Shown: in pieces, positions 34,638 to 46,768 of the stretch
Layout: every line of letters begins with the position of its first letter
Position numbering within the stretch: position 1 is the stretch's first letter
Source of the DNA: Platerodrilus igneus
Lineage: Eukaryota; Arthropoda; Insecta; Coleoptera; Lycidae
Direction of reading: 5' to 3'
NCBI GenBank assembly: GCA_036346225.1
Contig: JARFIW010001178.1
Location: 2,484,917-2,548,916 of the forward strand
Length of the DNA stretch: 64,000 nt
Made by a program: the position numbers and the translations under genes
Notes under the pieces: generated by a model
The model's database searches: none
Seen by the model: only the letters and a program-made list of their open reading frames with translations
What the model was told of the DNA's origin: nothing

Positions 34638-35536
34638 TTAGTTTCTCAAGTCAAAGTGCCATTTTCCGTTCCCTTTTTTCATATTTTTGAATATAAGAGT
34701 GGCCTTCATAATTACGACGTTGTGGTAAGTTTCTATATCTGCTTCTGGGTGGCTTCTACAGTCTTTTACTTGCTTCCTGAACCATTGGCTAACAAGAATA
34801 TAATCTATTTGATATCTTCCTATATCTCCTGGCATCTTCCACATGTATTGTCTTCTAGAATGATGTTGAAATAATGTGTTTGAGATGATTAAATTGTTTT
34901 TGTCGCAAAATTCTACCAGTCTATTTCCCCTGTCGTTTCTCGTGCTTAAACCAAATAAACCTAGTACCTACCATTCCTTCCCTACCCTGCATTAAGATCC
35001 CCTGTAATTATTAAATTTTCATGTACTTTTATACATCCTAGAATGTCTTCGATATTTTTGTAGATCGCTTCTACCTTTTCGTCACCGTAGTTAGAGGGGA
35101 GCATGTATACTTGTATTACTACTGAATTTTTCAGTTTGGATTATAATCTAACCATAAGTACTCTTTCATGCTTTTGTAAGTAATTTTCTACACGTTGTCC
35201 TATCTTTTTTAGCATAACTATCCCGACACCTGAATTTCCATCCTCTGATCATGTATGAATCAGCCTAAAGTCTCCACTTCAAAAATCCCCCGCCTCTGGC
35301 CACCGAACTTCACTGATCTCTACTATGTCTAGTGCTAACCTATCCATTTCAATTTTTAAGTACTCTAGCTTACCTACTTGCTTCATACGTCTGACATTCC
35401 ACACTCCGACTCGCAAAATGTTCCCGTCTCTTTTTCTGAACTTTTCGATCACATCTTCCGAAGTAATTCCCTCCCGGAGATCCGAATGGGGGACTATTTT
35501 AACTCCAAAATCTTTTACCCCAGAGGATGCCATCAC
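34638..35536 (-). pseudogene. LINE-A copy 4 endonuclease remnant
   Basis: 35536-35279 encodes SSGVKDFGVKIVPHSDLREG, VGVWNVRRMKQVGK and ISEVRWPEAGDF. 34844-34638 encodes MPGDIGRYQIDYILV and TYHNVVIMK, where the usual DH is YH. The middle part is frame-shifted. The catalytic Glu of SEVRW is present and the final Asp is lost. Inactive. Confidence 0.8.
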
Positions 35537-35995
35537 GTTAATAACAATTTAAGTACGCTGTGTACTTGGGAGGTTGTGGTGGTTTCCCGTTGTCTTCCAC
35601 ATCGCAGTAGTGTGTTTTAGAATGTCATACCGACCCCTATGGTCTCTGCAACTCTAAGTGCCGAAAGAGCTGCTGCCCTTTTTTGGAGACCTGTCCTAGT
35701 CTGGTTCCTCACTAAAGACCCCACCAATTTGGTAAATCCTTTAGTTCGGCTCTTTAGCTCATTGAAACATTCAAGCCGTTCCACATGTTCTAGTAATATA
35801 AGGTGGTAGAATGTGCACAAAGTTAATGGAGGTGATGTTGTCATTGCACTAAAAAGAGGTTGTCAAAAATAATACTAGATTACATATTATTGACACTTGA
35901 GTTTGAAAAATTAGTGCTTATGTCTATGTAAGAGGTTAATATTACCAATATACAGTAGAAATTATACATGGGTGTAGCATTGCATAAACGATGCA

Positions 35996-36990
35996 CTAGC
36001 GTTGGATGTATGGATAAGGCGGTGACATCGATCTACGTGGTGGATGTGTGTCACTGGGTTTGAGTGATATAGCTGGTCCAAATCTGGATGCTGTTGACGA
36101 AACTGCTCCAACTGGCTCTATTAATTCATAGGTTGATTCAGACGAGAAGATGGATGTAAGATACCCTGCTTGGTCCCCTGCTTCCACTGAAGGCGGAGAA
36201 TGTTGCGTTGGAGGTGGAAGTGCAGAAGCAAATCCTGATTTGGAACGGATCAGTGTATTCTGTTCAGAAAAATTGACTTTTGTGGACTGCGAAGATGGTG
36301 ATATAATGTGTAGTCGGCAGAACACGAAAAGAAGAATGCCAAACTTTAATAACATTAAGATAAGGGTGAAAGCAAAAAGATAGTAACGTAGGTGGTTACT
36401 GCTTGAAGTGTCATGTTCTGTTAACCAGTTATTGTGGAGACAATCTTCAAAGTTGTCGAATTTTAAGGATGGATCTCCAAATTTTGGTAGTGATGGGCTT
36501 GGAACTTGGATCACTGAACTGGCAGCAAAGTTGTAATAAAAGGGTCCACTTGCATAAGACAAGATACCTCGTCTGCAAGAACTTGTAGTGGGTGACTATT
36601 AATGGTAAGTAACATGATAACTGGATCGATACTGCTCCAATATGTGTTTGGGTTGGTATGGAAAAAATCATCGAATTGCATAGGGTGAGTTAGTATGTAA
36701 TAATTAGCACCCACTTGGGTTAAAAAATCAGTTTCGGTTCCCGTCTCTTTGCACTCAAAAGGATAGACTATGGTCAATTGAGCGCTTGAACTTTCTTTGA
36801 GTATATGCCTTATACAAGACATGATTAAGACATTATTGTCGTATAACTGATTTAAGAAACAATCGTTCCTTGACTGGATCACACTTACTGTATATTAGCG
36901 ACATCCACAATTGGTATTGCAGCGGTACAAGTAGATTGTTCCCAAGCAAATGAAAGGTTGATTATTCTATTCAAAATCAAACCATAGAAA
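35996..36990 (-). pseudogene. Broken membrane-glycoprotein-like (env-like) remnant
   Basis: Minus-strand sequence from about 36990 down to 35996 reads as three protein-like pieces in different frames. The first (36990-36890) has stops at its end. The second (36882-36511) is a soluble-looking segment with cysteines, including YPFECKETGTETDFL. The third (36562-35996) has a region around GPFYYNF and a 20-25 residue hydrophobic segment (YLFAFTLILMLLKFGILLFVF). A 100-residue tail rich in P and S follows it, with PPPT- and PPYPY-type motifs. This ectodomain, single membrane span and long tail fit the C-terminal half of a viral or retroelement envelope glycoprotein. I cannot say which family. It is truncated at 36996 by Gypsy-2 sequence of opposite orientation, so it is not that element's own env. 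Confidence 0.4.
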
Positions 36991-36995
36991 TTGTG

Positions 36996-38748
36996 CCTTA
37001 ATTAAAAATAAAAAGAAGTCCCAAACTATCGAGTGGAATTTAGAAGCTCAACAGGCTTTCGAGCAAATTAAAACGTTAATCACTTCTTAATCTCGCCCAA
37101 TTTCGATGAAAAATTTTATATACAAACCGATGCCTCACTTACTGGTTTAGGTGCAATGTTGTTTCAGGTGAGCAATGGTTTAGAACATCCTATCGCTTAT
37201 GCAAGTCGTGCCTTACCTTCTGCTGAACAAAAATACTCATCTACCGAACGAGAATTATTGGGGGTTATCTTTGGAATTGAAAAATTTAGAGGATATGTTG
37301 AAGGTACACATTTTACCGTAATTACTGATTGTGCAGCTCTCACGTGGTTAAATAACTTAAAACAACCTGCAGGTCGTTTGGCAAGATGGAACTTGCGTAT
37401 CTCTCAATTTACCTTTGACGTTAGGCATAGGCCTGGCAAATTAAATATCGTACCTGATCCCTTATCTCGTGATGTCGTCTTTCTTAATCTTCCAGGTCTA
37501 ATTCCTGATACCTGGTATCTTAATATGATAAAAAAGTTTCTGAAAATCCTGATAAATTTCCTACCTTTCGTGTAACCAACAATAGATTATATAAATTTGT
37601 ACCTTCTTCACCTTGCAAAATATCTAACATCCCTGAATGGAAACTTGTTGTCCCTATCGCTAATCGCAGTGAAGTGCTTAAATTGTGTCATGACGATCCT
37701 ATAGCTGCTCACCTTGGTGTTACAAAAACTCTCGCTAAAATATCTGAATTATATTATTGGCCCACACTAAAACAATGTTTGTCGTTATATTAGGAACTGT
37801 AAAATTTGTGGTTCTCATAAAAGCTCACAAGGGGCTCGTTCTGGCTTAATGGGTAACTTTAAACGTGTATCTTATCCCTTTCAATTAATATCGCTTGATT
37901 TATTAGGACCTCTCCCTCGATCGAAAAAAGGTAACCAATATCTTTTAGTCATCACCGATTGGTTTTCTAAATTTGTTATGGTGCAACCCTTACGTAAAGC
38001 TACATCTGCCGCTATAATTATATTCCTAGAACAAAATGTATTTCTTATCTTCGGTGTTCCTCAAATTATTCTTTGTGACAATGGGGCACAATTTATCTCA
38101 AGAGATTTTCAAAATTTCGTTAAGAGCTGCAAGGTACAAAAAATTTGGTTTAACACAAAATACCATCCCCAAGTAAACCCTACCGAAAGAGTAAATAGAT
38201 TTCTAATTACCACTATCTCTTCCTATATCGATTCAGACTATACTACATGGGATGAAAATATTTTTACAATTGCTCAAGCTTTGCGTACATCTAAACACGA
38301 AGCAACCCAATTCACTTCGCCATTTCTTGTTTTTGGAAGATATACCCCAATCGACGGTACCTATTATGGTTCAGTTCCTGACAATACTAACGTAATTGAA
38401 TTTGACGATAAAGTACGCTGGGACAAAGACCAACAATCATTACCTTCTATCTTTAACGACGTTAGAAAAAATTTGTTAAAAGCTTACGAAAAAAGTAAGG
38501 ACCACTATAACTTACGTAAACGAAATATTTCCTTTGCCTTGGGCGAACAAGTTTGGAAAAGGAATTATGTCTTATCGGATGCATCTAAGAAATTCTCTTC
38601 AAAATTGGCCCCTAAATTCATTCTTTGTAAGGTCACTCGTATCGTTAGTCCACTTATCTACGAACTTCAAGATGCTGAAGGAAAACGCCAAGGAAGGTGG
38701 CATATTAAAGACCTTAAGCCGTTCTCTGCTGACCCAAATGCTAATTAA
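36996..38748 (+). pseudogene. Gypsy-2 copy 2 RNase H and integrase
   Basis: The segment starts in the RT-RNase H connection (SQTIEWNLEAQQAFEQIK) and has a 10-bp deletion near 37088 relative to copy 1. RNase H motifs (TDASLTGLGAML; ERELLGVIFGIEKF) lie at about 37130-37380. After a shift near 37540 the zinc-binding part of integrase follows. The integrase core (37849-38748) has LDLLGPLPRSKKGNQ, LCDNGAQF and YHPQVNPTERVNR, the D,D,E triad, and the C-terminal segment ends DLKPFSADPNAN. The integrase part alone is an open 299-codon frame. It lacks RT and cannot support retrotransposition. Confidence 0.88.
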
Positions 38749-39689
38749 GTTTTTCAAGTTCCATTCCCCTGACGATTTACCTAATATTTTTTGGTTTTAC
38801 TATCAATTAGTATCTTTAATTACTTATTCCTGCTCTTATTCAGCATATACCTTGTACACGTTTTTTATTTACCTTAAACTTTTTGCTTCTGGTTGACTTT
38901 TCCTTGAACTTACCGTTAGTTATATGTAGCTCTATTCTCTAGGCCCCCCAGTATCTCTGTCGTTTCATTTAATTAACTCTCGCACCTTTCCTACAACATA
39001 TTATTTTGTTTTCAGTATTTATCTCACATCGTTTAATTGTGTGGTAATTGTCGTAACTTTGGTTGTAATAACTCAGTGAATTTTTATAATTGGTTTTAGC
39101 TGATGTTAGAGTGGATGCTTTCTTCTTTGGGCTCACATAGGAGGTCTATGCCATTGTAAGAAATAGTTCATATTCGCAGTTGCAAAAAACTAGGACTTTC
39201 TATTCCATGTGTTTTTCCTCTGAATTATTGCAGTCGCCCACATTATACTATATCATTATTTGTTTCTTTTTCCACTAAATCATCATAACGTATAAACATT
39301 TTTTTTGTTGTTTTTTATTGAACTTCGTGGTGAGGTGCTATCGCTTTTTATTGATATCTAATTAAATTCTCGGTTGTTTTAGCATATTGGGACAGTGTGT
39401 CTGTATTTAACGGCTTATAATTAGGCATTTTTGTGTGTTTAGGGCGTTACCGTTTTAAAAAAAAAATTACCTTGAAACAGTTTGTTTTCGTGTGATTGTA
39501 TCTGTAGTGATACTTTTAAATTGTTGTGTCAACTTTTGTCTGATTTTCTTATCGTAGTGGATGCACTCGTTAGGAAAATGATTGTACTAGTTCTCTTAAG
39601 AGTTTAGTGAATTTTTTAACTTATGATATACCTTAACTTGTCAGATTAATATCGCAGGTGGTCCTTCAGACCGACCCGTGTTTTATTTT
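38749..39689 (+). repeat. Gypsy-2 copy 2 3' noncoding region, part 1
   Basis: Matches 55904-56840 of copy 1, including TGTGTGGTAATTGTCGTAAC. No coding potential is evident. Confidence 0.75.
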
Positions 39690-39859
39690 TTGTATTTATT
39701 CATTTTAATAGCACATGCTAATAGAATATTCTAACTTAAGTATTTTGCAATAAGTTTACATACATACTTATTTAAAGGCAGTGAATGGAGTCACACAACA
39801 AAGGGACCCACTCTTCAACCTGTACATAATAGACAATCATCACATATAGTGTCCCTTCT

Positions 39860-42671
39860 TCACGTTCCTAAATTATCCATAGCATATTTAATACATCTTT
39901 GTTGAAAGAGTTTTACAGTTTCCGAATTTTTTACTCTGATAGGTAGTTTATTATACTGCACAAGTCCCTTATGAAAGAGATCATTTTGACTATATGTAGT
40001 AGAAACTGTAGGTACATAGAAGTCTTCACTAGCCCGAGTTTAATAAGAATGTATATCTGACACTATCCTAGTATGTTTTACTAAATGTGCTGGAAAGAAA
40101 TTGTGCTTTATTTTGTATATTACGTTCATTGTGTTTAAAAAAATTATTTGATAAACACTCATCAAGTTTGTTTGCTTTAACGTACTACTAACACTTGTGT
40201 AACGATTGCATTTAAGAATGTATCTCAGAGCTTGGTTTTGTTTCTTTTGTAGATCATTTATTTCAGATTTGTATAATAAAAATAGTATTGATGAACAGTA
40301 ATTAAGATGTGGCAAAATAATGGTTTTGTAAGTTGTCAATTTGGACCAAACACTAAGATAATTATTCATTCTTCCTAAAAGATGTACTTTTCTAGCTATT
40401 TTTTTGGTTACGTATTCTGCATGTTTAGAAAATGTTAAATGTTCATCCATTATGACTCCCAGATATTTGCACTCCTCCACTTGCTCTATTTTTTGGTTAT
40501 TAATAAATATTCCACTGTAATTTTTAGTTGATCGAGTATTAAATCGATTTTTAATTATCATAAACTTAGTTTTTTCTATATTTAAGCTCAAACCATTATG
40601 TTTTATCCATTCATGTATCTCAATCATTTCTTGATTCAGGTTGTTTACTTCGTATTCAATATCATCACCAATGCAGTATATTAAAGTGTCATCAGCAAAA
40701 AGTTGTATATTGCATTTTTTCAAATATTTAGTTATATCATTTATATATACAATAAACAGATTTGGACCAAGTACTGTCCCTTGCGGAACACCATACATAT
40801 TTTCTTTAGATTCTGAGAACTTGTTTCTATACTTGGTTTCTTGCCATCGGTGATTTAAATAATATTTAAACCATTTAAGCACTGTATCACGTATACCATA
40901 CTTAATCAATTTTTCAAAAGCATTGTTCGATCAATTGTCTCAAATGCTCTACGAAAGTCCAAAAAAAAGCACTGAAATAATCTTTTTCTGGTTTAATGCA
41001 CTTTTCTAATTCATCAATACAGTTTGCATTGCACTTTCACATGAGTTATTCTTTCTAAACCCTGCCTGATATATACTTAAAAGCTTATTGCTTTCAAAAT
41101 AGTGTATAAACTGGAAATTCACTACTATTTCCAACAATTTTTCATATACAGGAACCATATTTATAGGTCGATACTCCTCACATCTGTCTGTATTTTTTTT
41201 TCTTTTCGATTGGAACTACTGTCAATTTCTTCCACTTTTCTGGGAATGTTCCATATTCTAAACTGGTATTGATTAGTTGCAAAAATCTGTTACCAATCAC
41301 CTCAAATGCCTTTTGCAAAATTATAGTCGTGATTCCCTCAATACTGCTCTTTTTCTTTTTTAGATTCTGGACAATACCTTTTAGTTCTGTCATTGAAAGT
41401 AGTTTAAATCTATCAATATTTACATTACTTTCCCTCATTCTTTTTGTGACCTTTTCAATGTCATGATTATCACTTTTAGTAGAAATTATTTCAATGCTTT
41501 TTATAAAATAATTGTTGAATTTTTCTGCAATCTCATACATGTCTGTTACAATCTTATTGTCAAATTGTATACCTGAGCGTTGGATTTTGTGTTTCCCACC
41601 TATTAATTTCTTGATAGTTTTCCACATCTCTTGTGAATCATTCTTGCTCATATCTATTTTTGTATTATAGTACCATTCTTTTTGTCTTCTTATCATGTTC
41701 ACTACTTTATTTCTATATACTTTATATTGTATGAAATGATCTTCTGTTTGTGTAATTACAGCTCTACGATATAACAGATCTCTTTCTTGCATAACAGTCT
41801 CAATTTCAGGTGTCCACCATTTCTTCTCTGCCCATTTACTTTTGACCAATCTTTTTGTCATTGGAGCATGTTTATTTAGAGTGTTGGTTATGGATATAAC
41901 TAGTTGGTCGGCTAATGTATTAATGTCTGTACATTCCACATCCCATTCAGTCTTAATTAAATCTAATTGAAAGTTTAACTCGTCGTATTTGGCATAGTCA
42001 CGAAAATGCTTTACAATATCATGATGTTCTTGGTTTATTTTTAAATTAATTGTTATAATACAGTGGTCAGTGATTTTTGGTGTTATATGGACCTTAGATG
42101 TCAAATCATTGTTGTTTGTAATTACAAGGTCTATTATTGTTGAGGTATGAGCAGTTATTCTAGTAAAATTATTCACTTTTTGATATAGTCTATTTGCAGA
42201 TATTAATTTTTTAAGCTTTTGTGTGTAATATGTGTTTTTTGACATATCAATATTGTAATCTCCTATAAAAATTAGAGTTCCGTCTACTGTTATATATTCT
42301 TCAAAAATTTCTTCCAAGTATATCAGAAATTCAGCATCACTTGCTGCTGGTGAGTGATAAAGACAAAATATCAGAAATTTTTGTGACTGTATTATAATCT
42401 CTATTCCTGTTATCCATATATTTTTTGATATCAATTTTATCATAAGTAGCTTTGTTTTCAATTCCTCATTTACATATATTGTGGTTCCTCCAGTGTGTCT
42501 ACTATGTGAGATTGTATTAATTGAACAGTATCCTTCTAAATCTAGCTCATGATTCATAATCTCCTCTGTTATGCAAGTTTCTGACAAACATATAATGTGG
42601 GGTTTCCATTCATTTATTAAAAAACTTAAAGCAGTCTTATGAGCCGGTAAGCTTTCTATGTTTAAGTACAT
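39860..42671 (-). pseudogene. LINE-C ORF2: endonuclease and reverse transcriptase
   Basis: 42671-41178 encodes an APE endonuclease with CLSETCITEE, GDYNIDM, STIIDLVITN and ITDHCIITI, then the pre-RT domain ending in FPEKWKKLTVVPI. 40909-40040 encodes the RT core with YGVPQGTVLGPNLF and FADDTLIYC, and the thumb. Between 41190 and 40910 the RT is readable in alternating frames, including the motif A LDF. Four one-base shifts lie there, several at T or A runs such as 41189-41199. A TAA near 40040 interrupts a C-terminal HSYxTR segment that continues to a stop at 39860. Catalytic residues look intact. Confidence 0.88.
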
Positions 42672-42689
42672 TAACTGACATTTTAATTG

Positions 42690-43881
42690 CTATCTTTCCC
42701 TTTGATAGATAGTTGGATAATTCACTTTTTGTTCAATTTTTCTGTAAATTCTTTTATATGCTTCACAGTTTTTATCATATCCAGGGTGATTATAGTTCAC
42801 ATTAGGAATTTTCAAAACATCTGTTGCATATTTACAGTTCGTACATATAATTTCATTTGACTGACATTCATTGGTTTTATGATCGCCTGCACATTTTGGA
42901 CATACAGTCTTTTCGGATCTACATTCTTTTGCAATATGTCCAAACTTATAGCATTTAAAACATTGCACAACATTTATGTGATCAAAAAATTTATATGATT
43001 TCCATCCGATGGTCAACTTATCTTTTTTTTTGTATTAAACTATATGTATTAGGGTCTACTTCTATTACAACACTTTCTTTACCAATTTTACCTTTATAAT
43101 GTGTAACTAAGGTTATTGTTCTTTGTGCTTCCGGATTGATTATGCCATTTTGCAAAATAATTTTTTCTATAAAATCATCTACATTGCTTATCATTTTTGG
43201 TTTTACATTTACAATTTTTATCTTCGGATTTTTTCTTTTTCGGATATTAACATCATAATCTGTGCCTAGTTGGTGTTTTATACTTTTTGATATATTTATT
43301 AAATCTTCCTTATTTTCATAGCCACAACTTATTGCAATGCCTCCTACTTTAATATACTTTACCCGTGATATTCCAGCTTTAATATGTTTTGGATCAACTT
43401 TTTCTTCAATAAATGCTTTTGTTTTAGCACTATCTTGAACTGTTTCTGGCTTTACCACCACCACCTCACTGTACTTTCTCTTTCCAAATTCATGACTACT
43501 TTTAATTGATTTATTTTGTAACTTTGTTGGCATATCTATTAAATTTTTATTTAGGTATTCAAAACTTTGCTCTACTTTTTCAGATAGAAACTCGATTTTT
43601 TCCATACATAGCTTAACTTTTTCATGCATATCTTGATCCTTTCTTTTTCTTTCTGTTGATCCACTGTGTAGATATGTGTAAGACATGAGTCACAGAAGTA
43701 TTTCAATGTTCTTTCTTTTTTAGTTGTAAGACTAATTTCTGATGATGTAAAATTATCATTTTACACAGGTTTCACATAAGATTTTTTTACATAAATCACA
43801 GTTAAAACTTTTGTCTCCTATAAGCTTCTCTTCTACTTTTCCTTTACATTTAATGCACTTTCCATCATCTTGCTTATTCAT
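42690..43881 (-). pseudogene. LINE-C ORF1: PHD-like finger, coiled coil, three zinc knuckles
   Basis: The ATG at 43881 opens MNKQDDGKCIKCKGKVEE. The Cys pattern CX2C, then CX2CX4CX2C (CDLCKKILCETC), and after a shift a further CX2C (FCDSCL), resembles a PHD finger. 43686-43018 encodes a predicted coiled coil and a VKYIKVGGIAISC region. 43016-42690 encodes CFKCYKFGHIAKEC, CPKCAGDHKTNEC and a third CX2C start (CTNC), the nucleic-acid-binding knuckles of a LINE Gag-like ORF1. The two large pieces are split by a one-base shift at the T9 run near 43022-43030, and an in-frame stop lies near 43760. ORF1 would coat the LINE RNA. Confidence 0.75.
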
Positions 43882-44194
43882 GTTTTAAGAATCCACCTGA
43901 ATCCAATTCTGTCTTATGTTTGTTTTAATAAATGAATGAATTGATATCTTATCAACACTTGTTATTCCTTATTCGAGATAATAATTCTTCAGTGTTTATA
44001 TTTTGAGTATTTATTGGTCATTTATTACTTCATCTTTGTTTATAATGATCTGCTACCAGAAGCACTTTGTAGCTGGTTGCTTTTGCTACACTTTGATATA
44101 TAACAATCCTATTAATGATCACTTTATACCAACAAAATTTAGTTGTTTTACAGAGCACATAAGAGCACATATGTATTCATCAAACCTGCACAAT

Positions 44195-45664
44195 TGTAAT
44201 AATAGGGACAATTCTCTACCCTCTCTCGGACGCTTGTCCAAAAACTCTACTTTTTCATATCCCGCTGTCTCCGTTTCTGCCTCATCTTTTTTTCGGTAGA
44301 CCTATTCTCTTCCCGGAACACCCGTCTACCACATAAGAGTGATTTTTCCCTCACTCCGGGCTACTGACTACATTGGCTGGTTGAGTAGTGCTTTGCTATC
44401 CACCTTTTCTGTCTCTTTAGCTCAATGCGAGCCCTTCCTCTATTTTTTTTTCTACCTGGAAGTGCCTCTTATGCATTCCAAATACCTACCTCCCTCTTTC
44501 TACCGTTCCTATTTCTACTGCCTTTTCATTTCCGTCAGTCACCGTGTGGTTGCACAGGGGGTTTTCACATACACCCGGACCACGTCTCTGGGAATCTCTC
44601 GTGAGGTCATACGGTGCCGTTGTCAGCGCACATGGTCGCTAATAGTGAATGTATGTATGAGTGTGTGAATGTGTGTGCATGTAGAAATATTGTGTGGATA
44701 TCGGGCGATTATATCACCGATATCAATTAACGCCAGGTGCAGGGATGCACCCAAATGCCTTTGCTGGCCCCTCGTACCGTTTACTGCAAACGGTCCTGCT
44801 TCACAGGTCGCTCTTTTTAGGAGGTACGAGAAATTCCCATATAACGGCTTCACGGAGCCACTTTATCGTTATCTTACCTATTATCTTTGATAATAACTTT
44901 AGGTTATTATCGTTATCTTACCTATTACCTTTGATAATAACTTAAGCTCAATATCGTTATCTTATCTATTATCTTCGATAATAACTTGAGATTTTGTTTT
45001 ATCTTTTTATCTTCCTAACGTTTGGTATTTATGACCAGACGTGGGAATTATTTTCTTGAATATTAAGTGAAAAAGCTAACCTGATGGTAGAAATGTAATT
45101 TGTTAGGTTAGCAACGTAAGGAATTAGTAAGGTGGTACGTTTGGTAAATTTGTTGATTCACAACCATGTCATGGACAAGTTTTGATGTGTATTGTTTATC
45201 AAATCAGAGTACCAGTAACTAAAAATTTGCTAGAGTGTAGAGTAACTTACTCTTTTGAACATTTTTAAATTTGGGCACTTTTTGCCAACGAAGAAACAGT
45301 CTAGATGCAACGCTCAAGTGCATCTGCACTTAGGAAACTGTAATGTTAGCTTTAATTTTAGTATATAGAATAGGCGACTTGTCGCATTTGTTTTAGTTTA
45401 AGTAGTGTTTCATGCTCCCCGACAAATTTGTGCTGTCGATTATAACTGCGCCACACCAAAGACTCGTGTGTGCACTTTTCCGTTTCCTGGTAATCTGGAA
45501 GACGTGTTATCGGTCGGAAAAAAACAGGTGGCGCCTTAAATAAACATTTTGTAGGATTTAAGTTAGGATTTATGTAGGCTAGTTAGGATCTAGATTTTAA
45601 GCTGTTACTGTGCTAACAGTCATTTTCTTTTATTAAGTTTTTTCTTTTATGGCTTTGTCGCGAT
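44195..45664 (+). repeat. Gypsy-2 copy 2 3' noncoding region, part 2
   Basis: Matches about 56855-58635 of copy 1. It carries only about three units of the CGTTATCTTACC minisatellite (about 44865-44990) where copy 1 has about nine. The last bases, TTTGTCGCGAT, just before the LTR are identical in both copies. Short frames here are not conserved as protein. Confidence 0.75.
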
Positions 45665-45964
45665 TGTTACGTGCCGAAAAATTCGGCACTAAACATCCCA
45701 ATTAAGTTTTAATATGTAAGAATTTCGCGCCATAAATTTGAAAAGTACGTGTGCGTATTTCCGTCACTTCAGATAGTGCGTTGCGCGAGATTTGCGCCGA
45801 CACGGTGAGCCAAGGAGAAAGTGGCGGATTTCCGGATACGTGTCTGGACTAGCCTCCGAGACGTAAACAAGAGCAGGTGTCTGGTATCGTATCGTGTCTT
45901 TTTTCTGATATGTAGGTTTCCTGTGATTCCCAATTATCGTACCTCTACCTGTCCCCTTACCTTA
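45665..45964 (+). repeat. LTR variant C, first part
   Basis: Starts TGTTACGTGCCGAA with a perfect 8-bp hairpin (GTGCCGAA/TTCGGCAC), directly after Gypsy-2 3' sequence. It aligns loosely with LTR A (49287-50079), for example TTTCGCGCCATAAATTT against TTTCCCGCCATAATTTT. It is interrupted at 45964 by LTR B. Confidence 0.6.
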
Positions 45965-46768
45965 TGTTTTATTACACTACCCTTGGTGATAGTTTATATG
46001 GTCGATAAAACAGTTTGCAAAGTATTACACATTTATATGGTGATAGATAGTTCCTAAAAGCCGGTAATACAGTTACCAAAGTTCATAAGATACATCGCGC
46101 AAGCGCAATGAATAAGGCGAGTGACGCCTCTAGCGGAGGAAAGCGCAAACCTTTTACAGATTTGGGGCGCGGCCATCCACCATGACGGCACCAATACAAA
46201 TTACATTGCGCCATAACCGGAAATATAAAAATTAAACAGTGAAAGATAGAATCGAATAATTTTAACAAACAAATTACTCACATAAGATATCCGGCTTTCC
46301 CCAGGTACGCCTATCATCCTTCCGGGTCGATAATGAAGGTGTTGCTCCGGTGGTGTTAGCTGAGCATGGACATCCGGTCGTGGGCTGCTCCGAGGGTCGT
46401 ATCAGTCCTAAATGTAGTGGAACGACAGGAATAGGTTAATTAGGGAAAGACAAACAAAGATAAGCAAGACAAGGGAATCTACATAGTAAGATAAGATATG
46501 ATACCCGGCACGACTACTTCACTTGAAGATCAAAGGAAAACAGCCACGATTTAGAGCGTCACGGAAACACTTCTCCCCACTCTTTGTCTAGTATTGCTCT
46601 ACCCCTCTAGGGATAATCACACTGCGCAAATGCACTACTCTGACGTACGGAAGTACCGCCTAGTCCATTTAAAATTCCGGCGCACCGCGTATTTGAATTT
46701 ATGCCGCAAAACTTCCATATATAAAAACTTAACCTAAAAACACTGTTTAAGTGCAATGGCACGTAACA
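45965..46768 (-). repeat. Solo LTR variant B, inverted
   Basis: On the minus strand it starts TGTTACGTGCCATTGCAC (46768) and aligns with LTR A along its length, including ATCCCTAGAGGGGTAG and CAATACTAGACAA blocks. It ends AAAACA at 45965. The length, 804 bp, is close to LTR A (793-814 bp). No internal region accompanies it, so it is a solo LTR. I could not find an exact target duplication. Confidence 0.65.

Larger units (their letters stand above)
32100..35775 (-). mobile_element. LINE-A copy 4
   Basis: Minus-strand LINE-A running from 5' UTR (35775) through endonuclease, RT and tail (33165), then the linker with the hairpin (about 33040-33165) and the second, decayed C-terminal plus tail module (32660-32100). 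A SINE lies inside the linker. The order of 3' modules matches copy 2. Frames are interrupted, so it is inactive. Confidence 0.85.
39690..44190 (-). mobile_element. LINE-C, Jockey/CR1-like LINE, nearly full length
   Basis: About 4.5 kb on the minus strand with 5' UTR, ORF1 (43881-42690), ORF2 (42671-39860), a 3' UTR and an A-rich tail (plus-strand T-rich at 39681-39705). It interrupts Gypsy-2 copy 2. Both ORFs are recognisable along their whole length with only small shifts and one stop, so it is young. The GVPQGTVLGP RT motif and triple CCHC ORF1 point to the Jockey/CR1 side of the APE-type LINEs; the clade is not proven. Confidence 0.88.
36996..45664 (+). mobile_element. Gypsy-2 copy 2, 5'-truncated and split by LINE-C
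   Basis: 36996-39690 and about 44195-45664 together match Gypsy-2 copy 1 from 54140 to 58635. The copy lacks LTR, gag, protease and most of the RT at the 5' side. LINE-C occupies 39690-44190. Sequence before the insertion (GCAGGTGGTCCTTCAGA) and after it (AATAGGGACAATTCTC) is contiguous in copy 1 near 56830-56870. An LTR follows at 45665. Confidence 0.85.

Noticed and set aside
46083..46268. Small minus-strand protein
   Set aside because: It lies inside solo LTR B and has no conserved features.
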